From assembly GCA_964422365.1 (NCBI GenBank), contig CAYRAV010000012.1:1-64000 (forward strand): DNA of 64,000 nucleotides, given 5' to 3'. Shown here in pieces: positions 7,882 to 17,809 of the stretch. How positions within the stretch are numbered: the first letter of the stretch is position 1; every line of letters begins with the position of its first letter. This DNA comes from CAYRAV01 sp964422365. Its GTDB lineage: Bacteria > Bacillota > Clostridia > Lachnospirales > Lachnospiraceae. Made by a program: the position numbers and the translations under genes. The notes beneath the pieces are model-generated. The model made no database searches. It was given only the letters and a program-made list of their open reading frames with translations, and had not been told where the DNA came from.

Positions 7882-10746
7882 CTACAGCTTATCTTTAATA
7901 TATTTTCCTGTATAGGACTTCTTATTTTTTACAATTTCTTCTGGTGTTCCTACCGCCACAATTGTTCCACCTTTGTCTCCGCCTTCTGGTCCGATATCAA
8001 TAATATAATCTGCTGTTTTTATTACATCCAAATTATGTTCTATTACAACTACACTATTTCCTCCATCGGATAATCTGCGCAAAATTTCAATTAATTTATG
8101 CACATCTGCAAAATGAAGTCCTGTTGTTGGTTCATCTAATATATAAATGGTTTTACCTGTACTTCTACGGCTTAATTCTGCTGCCAGTTTTATTCTTTGT
8201 GCTTCTCCCCCAGATAGTGTTGTAGATGGCTGTCCCAATCGTATATAAGATAATCCTACATCATACAATGTTTCAATCTTTCTGCGAATGGCAGGTACGT
8301 TTTCAAAAAACTTCATGGCCTCTTCCACTGTCATATCCAATACATCATAAATACTTTTCCCTTTATATTTTACTTCTAATGTCTCACGATTATAACGTTT
8401 TCCCTCACAAACTTCACATGGCACATACACATCTGGCAAAAAATTCATTTCTATCTTAAGAATACCATCTCCACTGCATGCCTCGCATCTTCCACCTTTT
8501 ACATTAAAACTAAAACGTCCTTTTTTGTATCCTTTTGCTTTGGCATCTGTAGTGTTTGCAAACAAATCTCTAATAAGGTCAAATACACCTGTATAAGTTG
8601 CCGGATTAGATCGTGGTGTTCTTCCAATTGGTGACTGGTCAATATTAATCACTTTATCTAACTGCTCCATTCCAAGAATTTTATCATGTTTTCCTGGTAT
8701 ACATCGAGCACGGTTTAAATTTTTTGCAAGAGATTTATACAATACTTCATTAATTAATGAACTTTTTCCTGAACCTGATACTCCTGTAATACAGGTCATG
8801 ATGCCAAGGGGAATCTCTACTGTTACATTCTTCAGATTATTCTCTCTTGCTCCTTTGATTGTTAAAAATCCTGTTGGTGTTCTTCTTGTTTTAGGTACTG
8901 GTATTTTCATCCTTCCACTTAGATAAGCACCTGTGATGGAATCCTGATTTTCCATAATTTCCTTTGCTGTTCCTTCTGCTACAATCTGTCCGCCGTGTTC
9001 ACCGGCTCCCGGTCCGATATCTACAATATAATCTGCTGCAAACATAGTATCTTCATCATGCTCTACTACAATCAATGTATTTCCCAAATCCTTCAGATGG
9101 CACAAAGTTTTAATCAGCTTGTCATTGTCTCTTTGATGCAGTCCTATACTTGGCTCATCTAAAATATATGCCACACCTACCAGACCGGAACCTATCTGTG
9201 TTGCCAAGCGGATACGCTGTGCTTCCCCTCCTGATAAACTGGCAGTTGCCCTTGCCAGTGTTAAGTAGTCTAAACCAACATCTACCAGAAATCCCAATCT
9301 GGAACTTATTTCCTTTAGAATCAATTTTCCGATTTTCTGTTGGCGCTCTGTAAGTGCCAGTTCCTCCATAAATTGTTTTAATGTACCAATAGAATACTCT
9401 GTAATCTCAGCAATTCCTTTCTCCCCTACTGTGACTGCCAGAGATTCTTTTTTCAATCGTCTTCCGCCACATTCCTTACAAGGAGTAATGCTCATAAATG
9501 TTTCATATTCCTGCTTAATCATATCAGAAGCTGTTTCACGATATTTCCGTTGTACATTTTTGATAATTCCTTCAAATGCTACATCATAAACACCTTCTCC
9601 CCGCTGCCCTTTATAATATACCTTTACCACTCTTCCATCTGTTCCATGAATTAACATATGCTGTATCTCTTTGGAAAGATTTTCATATGGAGTGTCTAAC
9701 TCGAATCCATATTCTTTCGCTAATGCGGCTAAAGTACTGCCTGTATAACTGGTAGGATCTGAAGAGGACTGCCATCCCATCACTGTAATAGCTCCCTGTG
9801 AAATACTAAGAGATTTATCCGGTATTATCAAATCTTCCTCAAACTCCATCTTATATCCAAGACCATGACAAACAGGGCAGGCACCAAATGGATTGTTAAA
9901 AGAAAAACTTCTTGGTTCTATCTCATCGATACTAATACTGCAGTCAGGACAGGAAAAACTCTGACTAAAATTCATTCTCTCTCCTTCGATTACATCTACT
10001 ACAAGTAAACCTTCTGCCAGCTTTAATACACTTTCAATCGAATCTGCAAGACGTTTTTCAATCCCCTTTTTTATCACAAGACGATCTACCACGATTTCGA
10101 TATTATGTTTTACATTTTTATCCAACTTAATTTCTTCTGATAATTCATATAGATTCCCATCTGCTAAAACACGGACATATCCGCTTTTCTTCGCCTGCTC
10201 AAATAATTTTACATGAGCACCCTTCCTTCCTCTCACTACAGGTGCCAATAATTGTATCTTTGTCCGCTCTGGCAATTTCATAATTTCATCTACCATTTGG
10301 TCAACGGTCTGCTTTTTAATCTCTTTTCCACATTTAGGGCAGTGCGGTATTCCAATTCTGGCATATAACAACCGAAAATAGTCATAAATTTCTGTTACTG
10401 TTCCTACTGTAGAACGGGGATTTCTGTTTGTTGATTTCTGATCAATGGAAATAGCAGGAGATAACCCTTCAATACTTTCCACGTCTGGTTTTTCCATCTG
10501 CCCCAAAAACTGCCTTGCATAGGAGGATAAAGATTCCATATATCTTCTCTGTCCCTCTGCATATATGGTATCAAATGCCAGAGAAGATTTTCCCGAACCA
10601 CTTAAGCCTGTCAAAACAACAAATTTGTCTCTGGGAATATCCAAGTTTAGATTTTTTAAATTGTGTTCTTTTGCCCCACGTATTGCAATATAACTTTTTT
10701 TTGTATTTTCATATTGACTTTGTTTAAAAGTCTTTTTATCAGTCAT
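7882..10746 (-). CDS. uvrA: Excinuclease ABC subunit A
   Basis: 954 residues. UvrA dimers find helix-distorting damage and load UvrB in nucleotide excision repair. Two ABC ATPase modules are readable: Walker A GLSGSGKSS (about 47) and GVSGSGKSS (about 652), with signature LSGGEAQRI in each half (about 497 and 838). Zinc-binding CPKC, CPDC/CPVC and CEAC/CEVC pairs are present. AAAGGAG lies 6 bp before the ATG. It follows uvrB on the minus strand after a 243-bp gap that holds a solo repeat module. Length is standard. Confidence 0.98.
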   Translation of the reverse strand: MTDKKTFKQSQYENTKKSYIAIRGAKEHNLKNLNLDIPRDKFVVLTGLSGSGKSSLAFDTIYAEGQRRYMESLSSYARQFLGQMEKPDVESIEGLSPAISIDQKSTNRNPRSTVGTVTEIYDYFRLLYARIGIPHCPKCGKEIKKQTVDQMVDEIMKLPERTKIQLLAPVVRGRKGAHVKLFEQAKKSGYVRVLADGNLYELSEEIKLDKNVKHNIEIVVDRLVIKKGIEKRLADSIESVLKLAEGLLVVDVIEGERMNFSQSFSCPDCSISIDEIEPRSFSFNNPFGACPVCHGLGYKMEFEEDLIIPDKSLSISQGAITVMGWQSSSDPTSYTGSTLAALAKEYGFELDTPYENLSKEIQHMLIHGTDGRVVKVYYKGQRGEGVYDVAFEGIIKNVQRKYRETASDMIKQEYETFMSITPCKECGGRRLKKESLAVTVGEKGIAEITEYSIGTLKQFMEELALTERQQKIGKLILKEISSRLGFLVDVGLDYLTLARATASLSGGEAQRIRLATQIGSGLVGVAYILDEPSIGLHQRDNDKLIKTLCHLKDLGNTLIVVEHDEDTMFAADYIVDIGPGAGEHGGQIVAEGTAKEIMENQDSITGAYLSGRMKIPVPKTRRTPTGFLTIKGARENNLKNVTVEIPLGIMTCITGVSGSGKSSLINEVLYKSLAKNLNRARCIPGKHDKILGMEQLDKVINIDQSPIGRTPRSNPATYTGVFDLIRDLFANTTDAKAKGYKKGRFSFNVKGGRCEACSGDGILKIEMNFLPDVYVPCEVCEGKRYNRETLEVKYKGKSIYDVLDMTVEEAMKFFENVPAIRRKIETLYDVGLSYIRLGQPSTTLSGGEAQRIKLAAELSRRSTGKTIYILDEPTTGLHFADVHKLIEILRRLSDGGNSVVVIEHNLDVIKTADYIIDIGPEGGDKGGTIVAVGTPEEIVKNKKSYTGKYIKDKL

Positions 10747-10830
10747 TTTTTACTCCTTTCCAATCGAAAAAATATAGTTCAGCCATGTCCATTTATACCT
10801 TATTTTTTCAGTATAAAACACATCATTACG

Positions 10831-10895
10831 GTATCCCTTATCGGACAAAACTGCCTGTCCAAATGATATAAATTGCGGTATGCCTATTCAGGTAT
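10831..10895. repeat. Solo copy of the MITE internal module
   Basis: This stretch between uvrB and uvrA resembles the 63-bp module inside the family 1 MITEs at 29378-29503 and 36958-37020: it keeps CTTATCGGACAAA, CTGCCTGTCC, ATTGCGGTATGCC and GGTATA in the same order. It has no MITE ends around it, so the module can occur alone. Confidence 0.5.
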
Positions 10896-10989
10896 ACCCT
10901 AATAGAGTATCACTTGTCAGAATATATATTTTAAATAAAAAAATTATAAATGGCATCCTGAATAACTACACATTTTATCTTCAAAAACA

Positions 10990-12978
10990 TTATCCTTCCA
11001 ACTCATTTAACTGTTTCTTAAGCTCTATCATTTGATCTCTTAATTGAGCTGCCAGTTCAAAATTCAACTCTGCTGCGGCTGTATGCATCTTCTTAGATAC
11101 TTCTGTAACAAGTTTTTCTAACTCTTTCTTACTCATGGACTCTGGATCTTTTTCCAAATCATAGACTGTATTCTCCACTTTTTTAGAAATACTAATCAAG
11201 TCTCTGACCGCCTTCTTAATTGTAGTTGGGGTAATGCCATGTTGTTTGTTATAGGCATCCTGTATCTGCCTCCTTCGGTTTGTCTCTGTGATTGCTTTCT
11301 GCATGGAATCTGTAATGGTGTCTGCGTACATAATAACATGCCCTTCTGAATTTCGGGCTGCTCGTCCAACAGTCTGAATCAATGATGTTTCCGAACGTAA
11401 AAATCCTTCCTTGTCTGCATCCAATATGGCAACCAATGTAATTTCCGGAATATCCAATCCCTCTCTTAACAGGTTAATTCCAACTAACACATCAAATACA
11501 TCCATACGCATATCTCGAATAATTTCTGTACGCTCTAATGTATCAATATCAGAATGAAGATATTTTACACGAATACCAAGTTCCCGCATATAATCTGTCA
11601 ATTCTTCTGCCATTCGTTTGGTTAGAGTAGTGACTAATATTTTATTCTTATTCTCTATTTCCTTGTTCACTTCTGTAATCAAATCATCAATCTGACCCTC
11701 TACCGGCCTTACAGATATTTCCGGATCCAGCAATCCTGTTGGTCTGATAATTTGTTCTACCCTCTGTAATTCATGTTCTCCTTCATAAACAGATGGTGTA
11801 GCAGATACAAACATCATCTGGTCAATTTTTCCCTCAAACTCCTGAAAATTCAGCGGACGGTTATCCTTTGCTGAAGGGAGGCGAAATCCAAAATCTACAA
11901 GAGTAGATTTTCTTGACTGGTCACCTGCATACATACCTCTAATCTGGGGTACTGTAATGTGGGACTCATCTACAATAATCAGAAAATCATCTGGAAAGAA
12001 ATCAATTAATGTATATGGTGCAGCCCCTGGCTCTAATCCTGCTAAATGCCTGGAATAATTTTCTACTCCTGAACAAAACCCTGTTTCCCGCAGCATTTCA
12101 ATATCAAAATTTGTCCGTTCGCTGATTCTCTGTGCCTCTAACAATTTATCTTCACTTTTAAAATATTCTACCCGCTCCTCAAGCTCTGCCTCAATATTTT
12201 TTAGTGCCGTTTCCATGTACTCTGGTGCTACCACATAATGAGAAGCAGGATAGATAGAAATATGCTCTAATTCATATTTTATGGCACCTGTCAATACATC
12301 TATTTCTGTCAACCGGTCAATCTCATCTCCAAAAAACTCTACTCTTAATGCGGTATCTGTAGCAGAGGCGGCAAATATTTCCAACACATCTCCTCTCACC
12401 CGAAATGTTCCTCGTTTAAAATCCATATCATTCCTTGTATATTGTATCTCTACCAGTTTTTCAATAATCTCATCCCTGTCCCGAAGCATACCAGGTCTTA
12501 AAGAAATGGTCATATTCTGATAAAATTCAGGACTACCTAATCCATAAATGCATGACACACTGGATACAATAATAACATCTTTTCGTTCTGTCAAAGCTGC
12601 AGTAGCAGAATGGCGCAGTTTATCTATTTCATCATTGATTGCGGAATCTTTTTCAATATAAGTATCTGTAGATGGCACATATGCTTCTGGCTGGTAGTAA
12701 TCATAATAGGAAACAAAATATTCCACTGCGTTCTCAGGAAACATCTCTTTGAACTCTCCATATAATTGTGCTGCTAACGTTTTATTGTGGGCAATGACCA
12801 GCGTCGGCTTCTGCAAAGCCTGAATGACATTTGCCATCGTAAATGTTTTGCCCGATCCCGTAACCCCTAGTAAAGTCTGGAATTGGTTGCCTTCCTGAAA
12901 GCCTTTTACCAGCTCTGCAATTGCCTGCGGCTGGTCGCCTGTAGGCTGATATGGGGCATGTAGTTTAAATTTATTCAT
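10990..12978 (-). CDS. uvrB: Excinuclease ABC subunit B
   Basis: 662 residues from the ATG at 12978, which has GGAGG seven bases upstream; the TTG one codon earlier is less likely. UvrB verifies damage and recruits UvrC. Helicase motifs are intact: Walker A GVTGSGKTF (about 39-47), the beta-hairpin around YYDYYQPEAYVP (about 92-103), DESH (about 339), and the C-terminal UVR motif AAELNFELAAQLRDQM that contacts UvrC. Downstream are uvrA and yfbR. A MITE-like element begins 22 bp upstream of the start codon, and an SOS box lies 424 bp upstream, beyond it. Confidence 0.98.
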   Translation of the reverse strand: MNKFKLHAPYQPTGDQPQAIAELVKGFQEGNQFQTLLGVTGSGKTFTMANVIQALQKPTLVIAHNKTLAAQLYGEFKEMFPENAVEYFVSYYDYYQPEAYVPSTDTYIEKDSAINDEIDKLRHSATAALTERKDVIIVSSVSCIYGLGSPEFYQNMTISLRPGMLRDRDEIIEKLVEIQYTRNDMDFKRGTFRVRGDVLEIFAASATDTALRVEFFGDEIDRLTEIDVLTGAIKYELEHISIYPASHYVVAPEYMETALKNIEAELEERVEYFKSEDKLLEAQRISERTNFDIEMLRETGFCSGVENYSRHLAGLEPGAAPYTLIDFFPDDFLIIVDESHITVPQIRGMYAGDQSRKSTLVDFGFRLPSAKDNRPLNFQEFEGKIDQMMFVSATPSVYEGEHELQRVEQIIRPTGLLDPEISVRPVEGQIDDLITEVNKEIENKNKILVTTLTKRMAEELTDYMRELGIRVKYLHSDIDTLERTEIIRDMRMDVFDVLVGINLLREGLDIPEITLVAILDADKEGFLRSETSLIQTVGRAARNSEGHVIMYADTITDSMQKAITETNRRRQIQDAYNKQHGITPTTIKKAVRDLISISKKVENTVYDLEKDPESMSKKELEKLVTEVSKKMHTAAAELNFELAAQLRDQMIELKKQLNELEG

Positions 12979-12999
12979 CAATCCACCTCCGTTTGTGAC

Positions 13000-13175
13000 C
13001 TAAGCGTATTTGAAAATTGCTTGCTGTCTGTCAATATGCCAAAAAATTACATAAATTATGTGAAAATCTAGTTTGCTTTCATGCAATAATCGAGGATTTT
13101 CTATGATTCTCATTCCATCATTGCGGACATTTTTGATATTTTTTGTGCAACTTTTAATTTTCAGACACGCCTTAG
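13000..13175. mobile_element. MITE-like element, diverged family 1 copy
   Basis: 176 bp with ends CTAAGCGTATTTGAAAATTG and, inverted, AATTTTCAGACACGCCTTAG. The ends match family 1 but carry CTAAG instead of CTAGAG, and the interior is unrelated to the other copies, so this is an older or different sub-family. It sits in the uvrB 5' region between the probable promoter and the start codon, so it would be transcribed as leader. Confidence 0.6.
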
Positions 13176-13674
13176 TCAAATACCTACACAGCTGTTGGAT
13201 ATGCCAAAAACAGCCATTCAGTACTGTAGGTCACAGAACTACGAAATAACTACTATAAAAACACAACATAACATAGTTAGTATTTACCTGTTACCTAACT
13301 TTTCATTATACTTTGTCATCAACTATTAAATCGATAACCTGCGTGTGCATCAACACACTTTTTTATTGTACCATACAAATTAAGAAAAGTACAGTATAAA
13401 ACGAACTTTTGTTCTTTGCTTGTAACAGTTAGCCATGCAGAATTTTTACTTTGCTTTTTACCATCATCATTCTATTTGCTATTTAACATTAACATAGATT
13501 CTTTGAGTTTGATTTTCAAGAAACCTTAAACTCTAGCTTCTTGTCTGATTGACAGCATTACAAAAATTTCCCTCATACCAAGCAATATAACTTCCATAAT
13601 CAATCTCGAACCCTAAAATCCAAACACAATAAAACATAAATACAATATAAAAATAATTTCTATAGCAAGAATGG
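13176..13674. other. Intergenic stretch upstream of uvrB
   Basis: About 500 bp without a gene. CCTACA/TGTAGG inverted ends at 13182-13232 enclose about 40 bp, and TAACAGTTAGCCAT near 13434 resembles the family 3 repeat ends. The SOS box at 13402 is the only signal I would rely on. Confidence 0.4.
13380..13420 (-). promoter_or_regulatory. LexA (SOS) box and probable uvrB promoter
   Basis: CGAACTTTTGTTCT at 13402-13415 fits the Gram-positive LexA operator (CGAACNNNNGTTCG) with one mismatch. On the minus strand TATACT just downstream of the box would be the -10 element, placing the operator in the promoter spacer. The -35 is poor. The nearest gene read in that direction is uvrB, a classic SOS gene, 424 bp away. 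Confidence 0.6.
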
Positions 13675-13712
13675 TCAAAAACACCCCACAGTAAGCTGTG
13701 GGGTGTTTGACT
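13675..13712 (-). terminator. Terminator of the ftsE-ftsX-M23-ctpA block
   Basis: A perfect 11-base stem (ACACCCCACAG with CTGTGGGGTGT, loop of four) lies 36 bp beyond ctpA. On the minus strand it is followed by a run of T, so it ends ctpA transcription. Confidence 0.85.
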
Positions 13713-13748
13713 TTGACGATAGTGCTGCTAAATTATTCATCAATTGTT

Positions 13749-14996
13749 CTATTTTATTTTACTTTTCACAACATCAATCGCTTTCTGCAGCTGGTTATCT
13801 TTTTCTAAAGGTATTGTTACCATTTTCTTTGCATCATCATTTAATTCTACTTCCACATCTGGCTCAATCCCTTTTTTGTGAATGTTTCTTCCATTCGGTG
13901 TATAATATTTTGCTATTGTTAACTTCAATGCTGTTCCATCGGACATCGGAATAACATTTTGTACAATACCTTTTCCAAAACTTGTCGTCCCGACCAGTGT
14001 TCCTATATCATAATCCTGTACTGCACCTGCAAAGATTTCTGAAGCACTGGCACTATTCCCGTTAATAATGACTGCCAAAGGAATTTTCAATTGCTCTTTA
14101 TCTGTAGATTTATATTCCATACCCTTATCATTTTTATCTCTTGTATAAACAATCATTCCTTCTGGCAGTATACGATCTAACATATCTACTACTGTTTCCA
14201 CTAGTCCGCCGCCATTGTCCCGTAAATCAATAACAAGCCCTTTCATTTCTTTTTCTTCCAACTCCTTTAATGCTTCGCGGAATTGTTCATCTGTATTGTC
14301 TTCAAAAGCACTAACTGCAATATACCCAATGGAATCCTTTAACATTTTATATTCTATGGATGGCACCTCAACCTCTGCTCTTGTTACCTCAAAAGATAGC
14401 GGCTCCTTCTCTCCATCCCTTACAACCTCAAGCGTAACCTTTGTTCCCTTTTCTCCTTTCATTTCCGTAACAACTTCCTGCAAATCTTCTCCTGTGACTT
14501 CTTTCCCATCTACTTTATACAATACATCTCCTGGAAGAATTCCAGCCTTATTAGCAGGTCCACCTTCAAAAGGTTTTACAATTGTAATAATCCCCGTTTC
14601 ATAACTCTGAGACACAGTCGCTCCAATTCCACAATATATTCCACTGGTCGTTTCCTGCAGGCTTTTGTAATCCTCTTTTGTATAATATCCTGAATATGGG
14701 TCTCCCAAACCTGCCATAAATCCTTGATAAATACCATCTATTAGCTGTTCTGTGTTTATGTCATCTAAATAATAATTATCTATATATCTCGCGAGCACAT
14801 CGATTTTGTTTTCAATTTCTTCCTTCCTGCTGCTTACTGTATCTTCCACATTCTTTGATGTAGTCTGTGCTGCTTCTGTAGCAGTTCTTCTTGTAGATGG
14901 ATTTATTACCATCTGATTAATAAATACTACTGCACATACCACACACATGGAACTAATAATTCCTGTTAATAATCCTGATATAAATTTATTATTCAT
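13749..14996 (-). CDS. ctpA: S41 family C-terminal processing peptidase
   Basis: 415 residues from the ATG at 14996, which has AAGGAG six bases upstream; an ATG eight codons earlier has no such site. Order: short basic N-terminus, membrane anchor (about 8-30), linker, PDZ domain (about 100-185, GGPANKAGILPGDVL), then the S41 protease core. The catalytic Ser is in GNSASASEIFAG and the Lys in TTSFGKGIVQN. It acts outside the membrane and trims C-termini of exported proteins. It lies 34 bp after the M23 hydrolase gene, the usual clostridial arrangement downstream of ftsEX, suggesting it processes cell-wall enzymes or their regulators. Confidence 0.93.
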   Translation of the reverse strand: MNNKFISGLLTGIISSMCVVCAVVFINQMVINPSTRRTATEAAQTTSKNVEDTVSSRKEEIENKIDVLARYIDNYYLDDINTEQLIDGIYQGFMAGLGDPYSGYYTKEDYKSLQETTSGIYCGIGATVSQSYETGIITIVKPFEGGPANKAGILPGDVLYKVDGKEVTGEDLQEVVTEMKGEKGTKVTLEVVRDGEKEPLSFEVTRAEVEVPSIEYKMLKDSIGYIAVSAFEDNTDEQFREALKELEEKEMKGLVIDLRDNGGGLVETVVDMLDRILPEGMIVYTRDKNDKGMEYKSTDKEQLKIPLAVIINGNSASASEIFAGAVQDYDIGTLVGTTSFGKGIVQNVIPMSDGTALKLTIAKYYTPNGRNIHKKGIEPDVEVELNDDAKKMVTIPLEKDNQLQKAIDVVKSKIK

Positions 14997-15030
14997 TCTA
15001 TTCTCCTTACTATCTGTCATGATTGCGATC

Positions 15031-16467
15031 TTACTTTAACTTTTTCATTCCTCTCTTTTTTTCATTATCTCCCTTTCTTGTATCTTTCTGAGCATCATCC
15101 TTTTCATTGTCCTTTTTTATCTTTTTAGAACTTTCATAAGTAACATAATTCAATGGATTAACATAGTTTCCATTTATCATCATTCCAAAATGTAAATGCG
15201 GCCCTGTAGAAAATCCTGTAGAACCTACTAACCCAATAATGTCTCCCTGCTCTACCTTCTCTCCTGCTTTTACATTCAATTTACTCATATGCATGTATAC
15301 TGTATAAATATCATCTCCATGATAGATCATGGCATAATTTCCTGCCGATGAAGAATATTGTGCTGTCACTACTTTTCCTTCTGAAGATGCCAATATAGAC
15401 GTTCCTTTGGCAGCTGCAATATCTACTCCTTTATGATATGTACTTGCTCCCGCCACTGGTGCAGTACGATAACCAAATCCAGAAGTAATGGTTCCCTGAA
15501 TCGCGAGAGGCCAAGTAAATAATTGTCCATATTCCTCTGTTGTCATTCCGGCAGCTTCTGCCCTCTTCTTCATCAGTTCATACATTTTATTTCTCTCTTC
15601 CATTAAAAGCTGTTCAATCTTCTTTTCTTGTTCTGCAATTGCAGTATCATACTCATTGATTGCTTTTTCTGAAGATTTAATTTTCTTATTATATGCCTTT
15701 AACTGCTTTTTTTTATCGGCTGTCAGTTTCTCAACCGTTTCTTTTTCATATTCATATTCGGCTTTTAGCTCCTGTAAATCAGTTAATTGTTGTGACAATA
15801 GAGCTTCTTCTGTTTCAATGGCCTCTTTGATTGCCATATAACTTTCAAATAAATTTTTATCATAAGAGGAGATCTTTGATATATATTCTGCACTATTTAA
15901 CATATCATAAAAACTATCTGACTGAAAAAATATATCAAGATAACTGGTATTTCCACTCTCATACATATATTTTATACGCTTCTTCATTAATTCATACTGC
16001 TTTTCTTCTGTTTCTTTTGCCACAGCCAGATTTCCTCTGGTTGTATCCAGATTACTCTCTAATACACTAATATCTGCAGAAAGTTTTTCCATATCTTCAT
16101 CCAAATCCGCCATTTGTGCATCTAATTCTTCAATATATTCCAAAATATTAGACTTCTTTTGCTCCAGTTTTGCAACTTTGTTCTCTGTTTCTTCTTTCTT
16201 TTGCTCTAAATTTTCCTTTTCTTCCTGCACATCTTCTAATGAGGCCGCATGCACCTGCGATAACCAGGAAGAAGTCCCATTCTTTATAACGTATTGCTGC
16301 ACAGAATGTAAATATTGGAAACTCTCATTTCCGATAACTGTTTCAGAGTTTCTCATATAAACACATGCACTTATAACTGCTGTTACTATTCCAGCTTTTA
16401 TAAAAGAACATCTTTTTCTTTTTTTAGTTTTTTTGTCCATAACTGTTACACCAAATTTCTTTTTCAT
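15031..16467 (-). CDS. Coiled-coil M23 peptidase, EnvC-like murein hydrolase partner of FtsEX
   Basis: 478 residues. An N-terminal basic segment and hydrophobic helix (about 22-40) export or anchor it. About 75-305 is a long coiled coil with a break, as in EnvC, PcsB and CwlO. About 325-440 is an M23 LytM domain. Its zinc ligands are present (HKGVD and HLHFG, with a VYMHMSK His), unlike the degenerate E. coli EnvC, so it should be catalytically active. A Lys/Asp/Glu-rich tail follows. It lies downstream of ftsE-ftsX; in Firmicutes FtsEX controls such hydrolases through the coiled coil. The ribosome site is weak (AGG 6 bp upstream). Confidence 0.88.
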   Translation of the reverse strand: MKKKFGVTVMDKKTKKRKRCSFIKAGIVTAVISACVYMRNSETVIGNESFQYLHSVQQYVIKNGTSSWLSQVHAASLEDVQEEKENLEQKKEETENKVAKLEQKKSNILEYIEELDAQMADLDEDMEKLSADISVLESNLDTTRGNLAVAKETEEKQYELMKKRIKYMYESGNTSYLDIFFQSDSFYDMLNSAEYISKISSYDKNLFESYMAIKEAIETEEALLSQQLTDLQELKAEYEYEKETVEKLTADKKKQLKAYNKKIKSSEKAINEYDTAIAEQEKKIEQLLMEERNKMYELMKKRAEAAGMTTEEYGQLFTWPLAIQGTITSGFGYRTAPVAGASTYHKGVDIAAAKGTSILASSEGKVVTAQYSSSAGNYAMIYHGDDIYTVYMHMSKLNVKAGEKVEQGDIIGLVGSTGFSTGPHLHFGMMINGNYVNPLNYVTYESSKKIKKDNEKDDAQKDTRKGDNEKKRGMKKLK

Positions 16468-16493
16468 AATTTACCTATTTTATCTAAACATAT

Positions 16494-16725
16494 GCTACAG
16501 TTCAACCATGTTATCTACAATTTGCCGGAATATACACATTTTAAGCCAAATATCCCCACATCATAACTGACATGGTATCAATACTTATCTACGAATCAAT
16601 TCCAGAATATTTAACATCCCAGCCAGCTGTCAAATAGAAATACAACCATTTCTGTTTACCCAAGGCATGCAGAGCAGGCTCATTACTGACAACAATAAAA
16701 AATTATGAATTGCCAAACTGTAACA
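16494..16725. repeat. Candidate family 3 repeat between ftsX and the M23 gene
   Basis: CTACAGTTCAACCAT at the left and, inverted, ATGAATTGCCAAACTGTAAC at the right resemble each other and the ends of the element at 19860. The interior is AT-rich and non-coding. It splits the ftsX and M23 genes by 270 bp. Similarity of the ends is only moderate. Confidence 0.35.
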
Positions 16726-16739
16726 AAACTCCTTTTATC

Positions 16740-17660
16740 TTATTTTCCATCTACCCTAAGCTGCTTTTTCACAATGATATAACTTCCCACAAATCCAATT
16801 CCAATTCCAATGATCAATGCAACTGGAATGAACACACCTAGCACCTGTCCAATTCCAAGGAAACAGAACGTATCTGACATAGCAAAAATCTCAAAACTTT
16901 TCTCCATATTTTTTACAACCTGTTGATAAAGCAGTGACAATATCACAATTGGAAAACCAGTTCCAGCAATCCCTATGATCACACCCTCCATTAAAAATGG
17001 TGCCTCAATAAAGAAGTCAGTTGCACCAATCAAATGCATAATAAATATTTCTTCTTTTCTACTTGCAATTGCCATAGCTACTGTATTGCTAATCAGGAAT
17101 ACAGACACTACCAACAATAAAATAATAATAACTGCGGAAATTGTCCCCACCAATATACTAACACTATTAAACCCTTTTGCTGTTGCAACAGAACTGTTAA
17201 CCTGCCTTACCCCTTCTATCTCCTCAATATACTTTACCAAAGCATCCTGTTTTGATACATCATTTAAATACACTTCATAAGAAGAAGAATCAGCCAGCGG
17301 ATTATCACTGCCAAATGTTTCTATTAAATCCTCCTGGTCTTTTAATTTATCTTTCTTAAATGTGTTCCATGCCTGTTCTGCTGAGATATACTCAATATGA
17401 TCCACTTCTTCCCTTGCCTTAATCTGATCTCCGATTGCCACAATCTGTTCGTCTCCGGCATCTTCCTCGAAAAATACAGAAACCGCTACTGAACTTTCTG
17501 CATTTTTTATTACATATTGTACATTGCTTACAACAAAATAAAAAACACCAAATAAAAATAAACATGCGGAAATGGTTCCTACAGAAGCCAATGAAAATAA
17601 GTGATTTCTTTTTATGTTTTTGATTGACTGTTCCAATGTATAGAGCAAACTTTCTATCAT
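16740..17660 (-). CDS. ftsX: Cell division protein FtsX
   Basis: 306 residues. Four membrane helices: about 24-46 and then three at about 170-200, 220-245 and 270-298. The large extracellular domain between the first and second carries short motifs such as SAEQAWNTFKKD, typical of the ECD that touches the murein hydrolase. FtsX with FtsE forms an ABC-type complex at the septum that transmits ATP hydrolysis to wall hydrolases. GGAGG lies 10 bp ahead of the ATG. Its distance of 149 bp from ftsE is unusual; these genes usually touch or overlap. Confidence 0.93.
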   Translation of the reverse strand: MIESLLYTLEQSIKNIKRNHLFSLASVGTISACLFLFGVFYFVVSNVQYVIKNAESSVAVSVFFEEDAGDEQIVAIGDQIKAREEVDHIEYISAEQAWNTFKKDKLKDQEDLIETFGSDNPLADSSSYEVYLNDVSKQDALVKYIEEIEGVRQVNSSVATAKGFNSVSILVGTISAVIIILLLVVSVFLISNTVAMAIASRKEEIFIMHLIGATDFFIEAPFLMEGVIIGIAGTGFPIVILSLLYQQVVKNMEKSFEIFAMSDTFCFLGIGQVLGVFIPVALIIGIGIGFVGSYIIVKKQLRVDGK

Positions 17661-17701
17661 CTGTATTTTTCCTCCAAAATTCTCTTTCTATAACGCAGAA
17701 C

Positions 17702-17730
17702 GTCGAATAGACATTTTCAGTCTATTCGAC
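17702..17730. repeat. Perfect 11-bp inverted repeat between ftsE and ftsX
   Basis: GTCGAATAGAC and GTCTATTCGAC are separated by seven bases, giving a strong hairpin in the ftsE-ftsX mRNA. No T run follows on the minus strand, so it does not look like a terminator. It could be an operator, an mRNA-processing or stability element, or a small repeat. Confidence 0.6.
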
Positions 17731-17809
17731 AAATCGATGATAGCTGAAACGATAATGGTTATGTAACGACCTATCAAAATATCCTGTTCAATCAGCCAGC
17801 TTCAAAACC

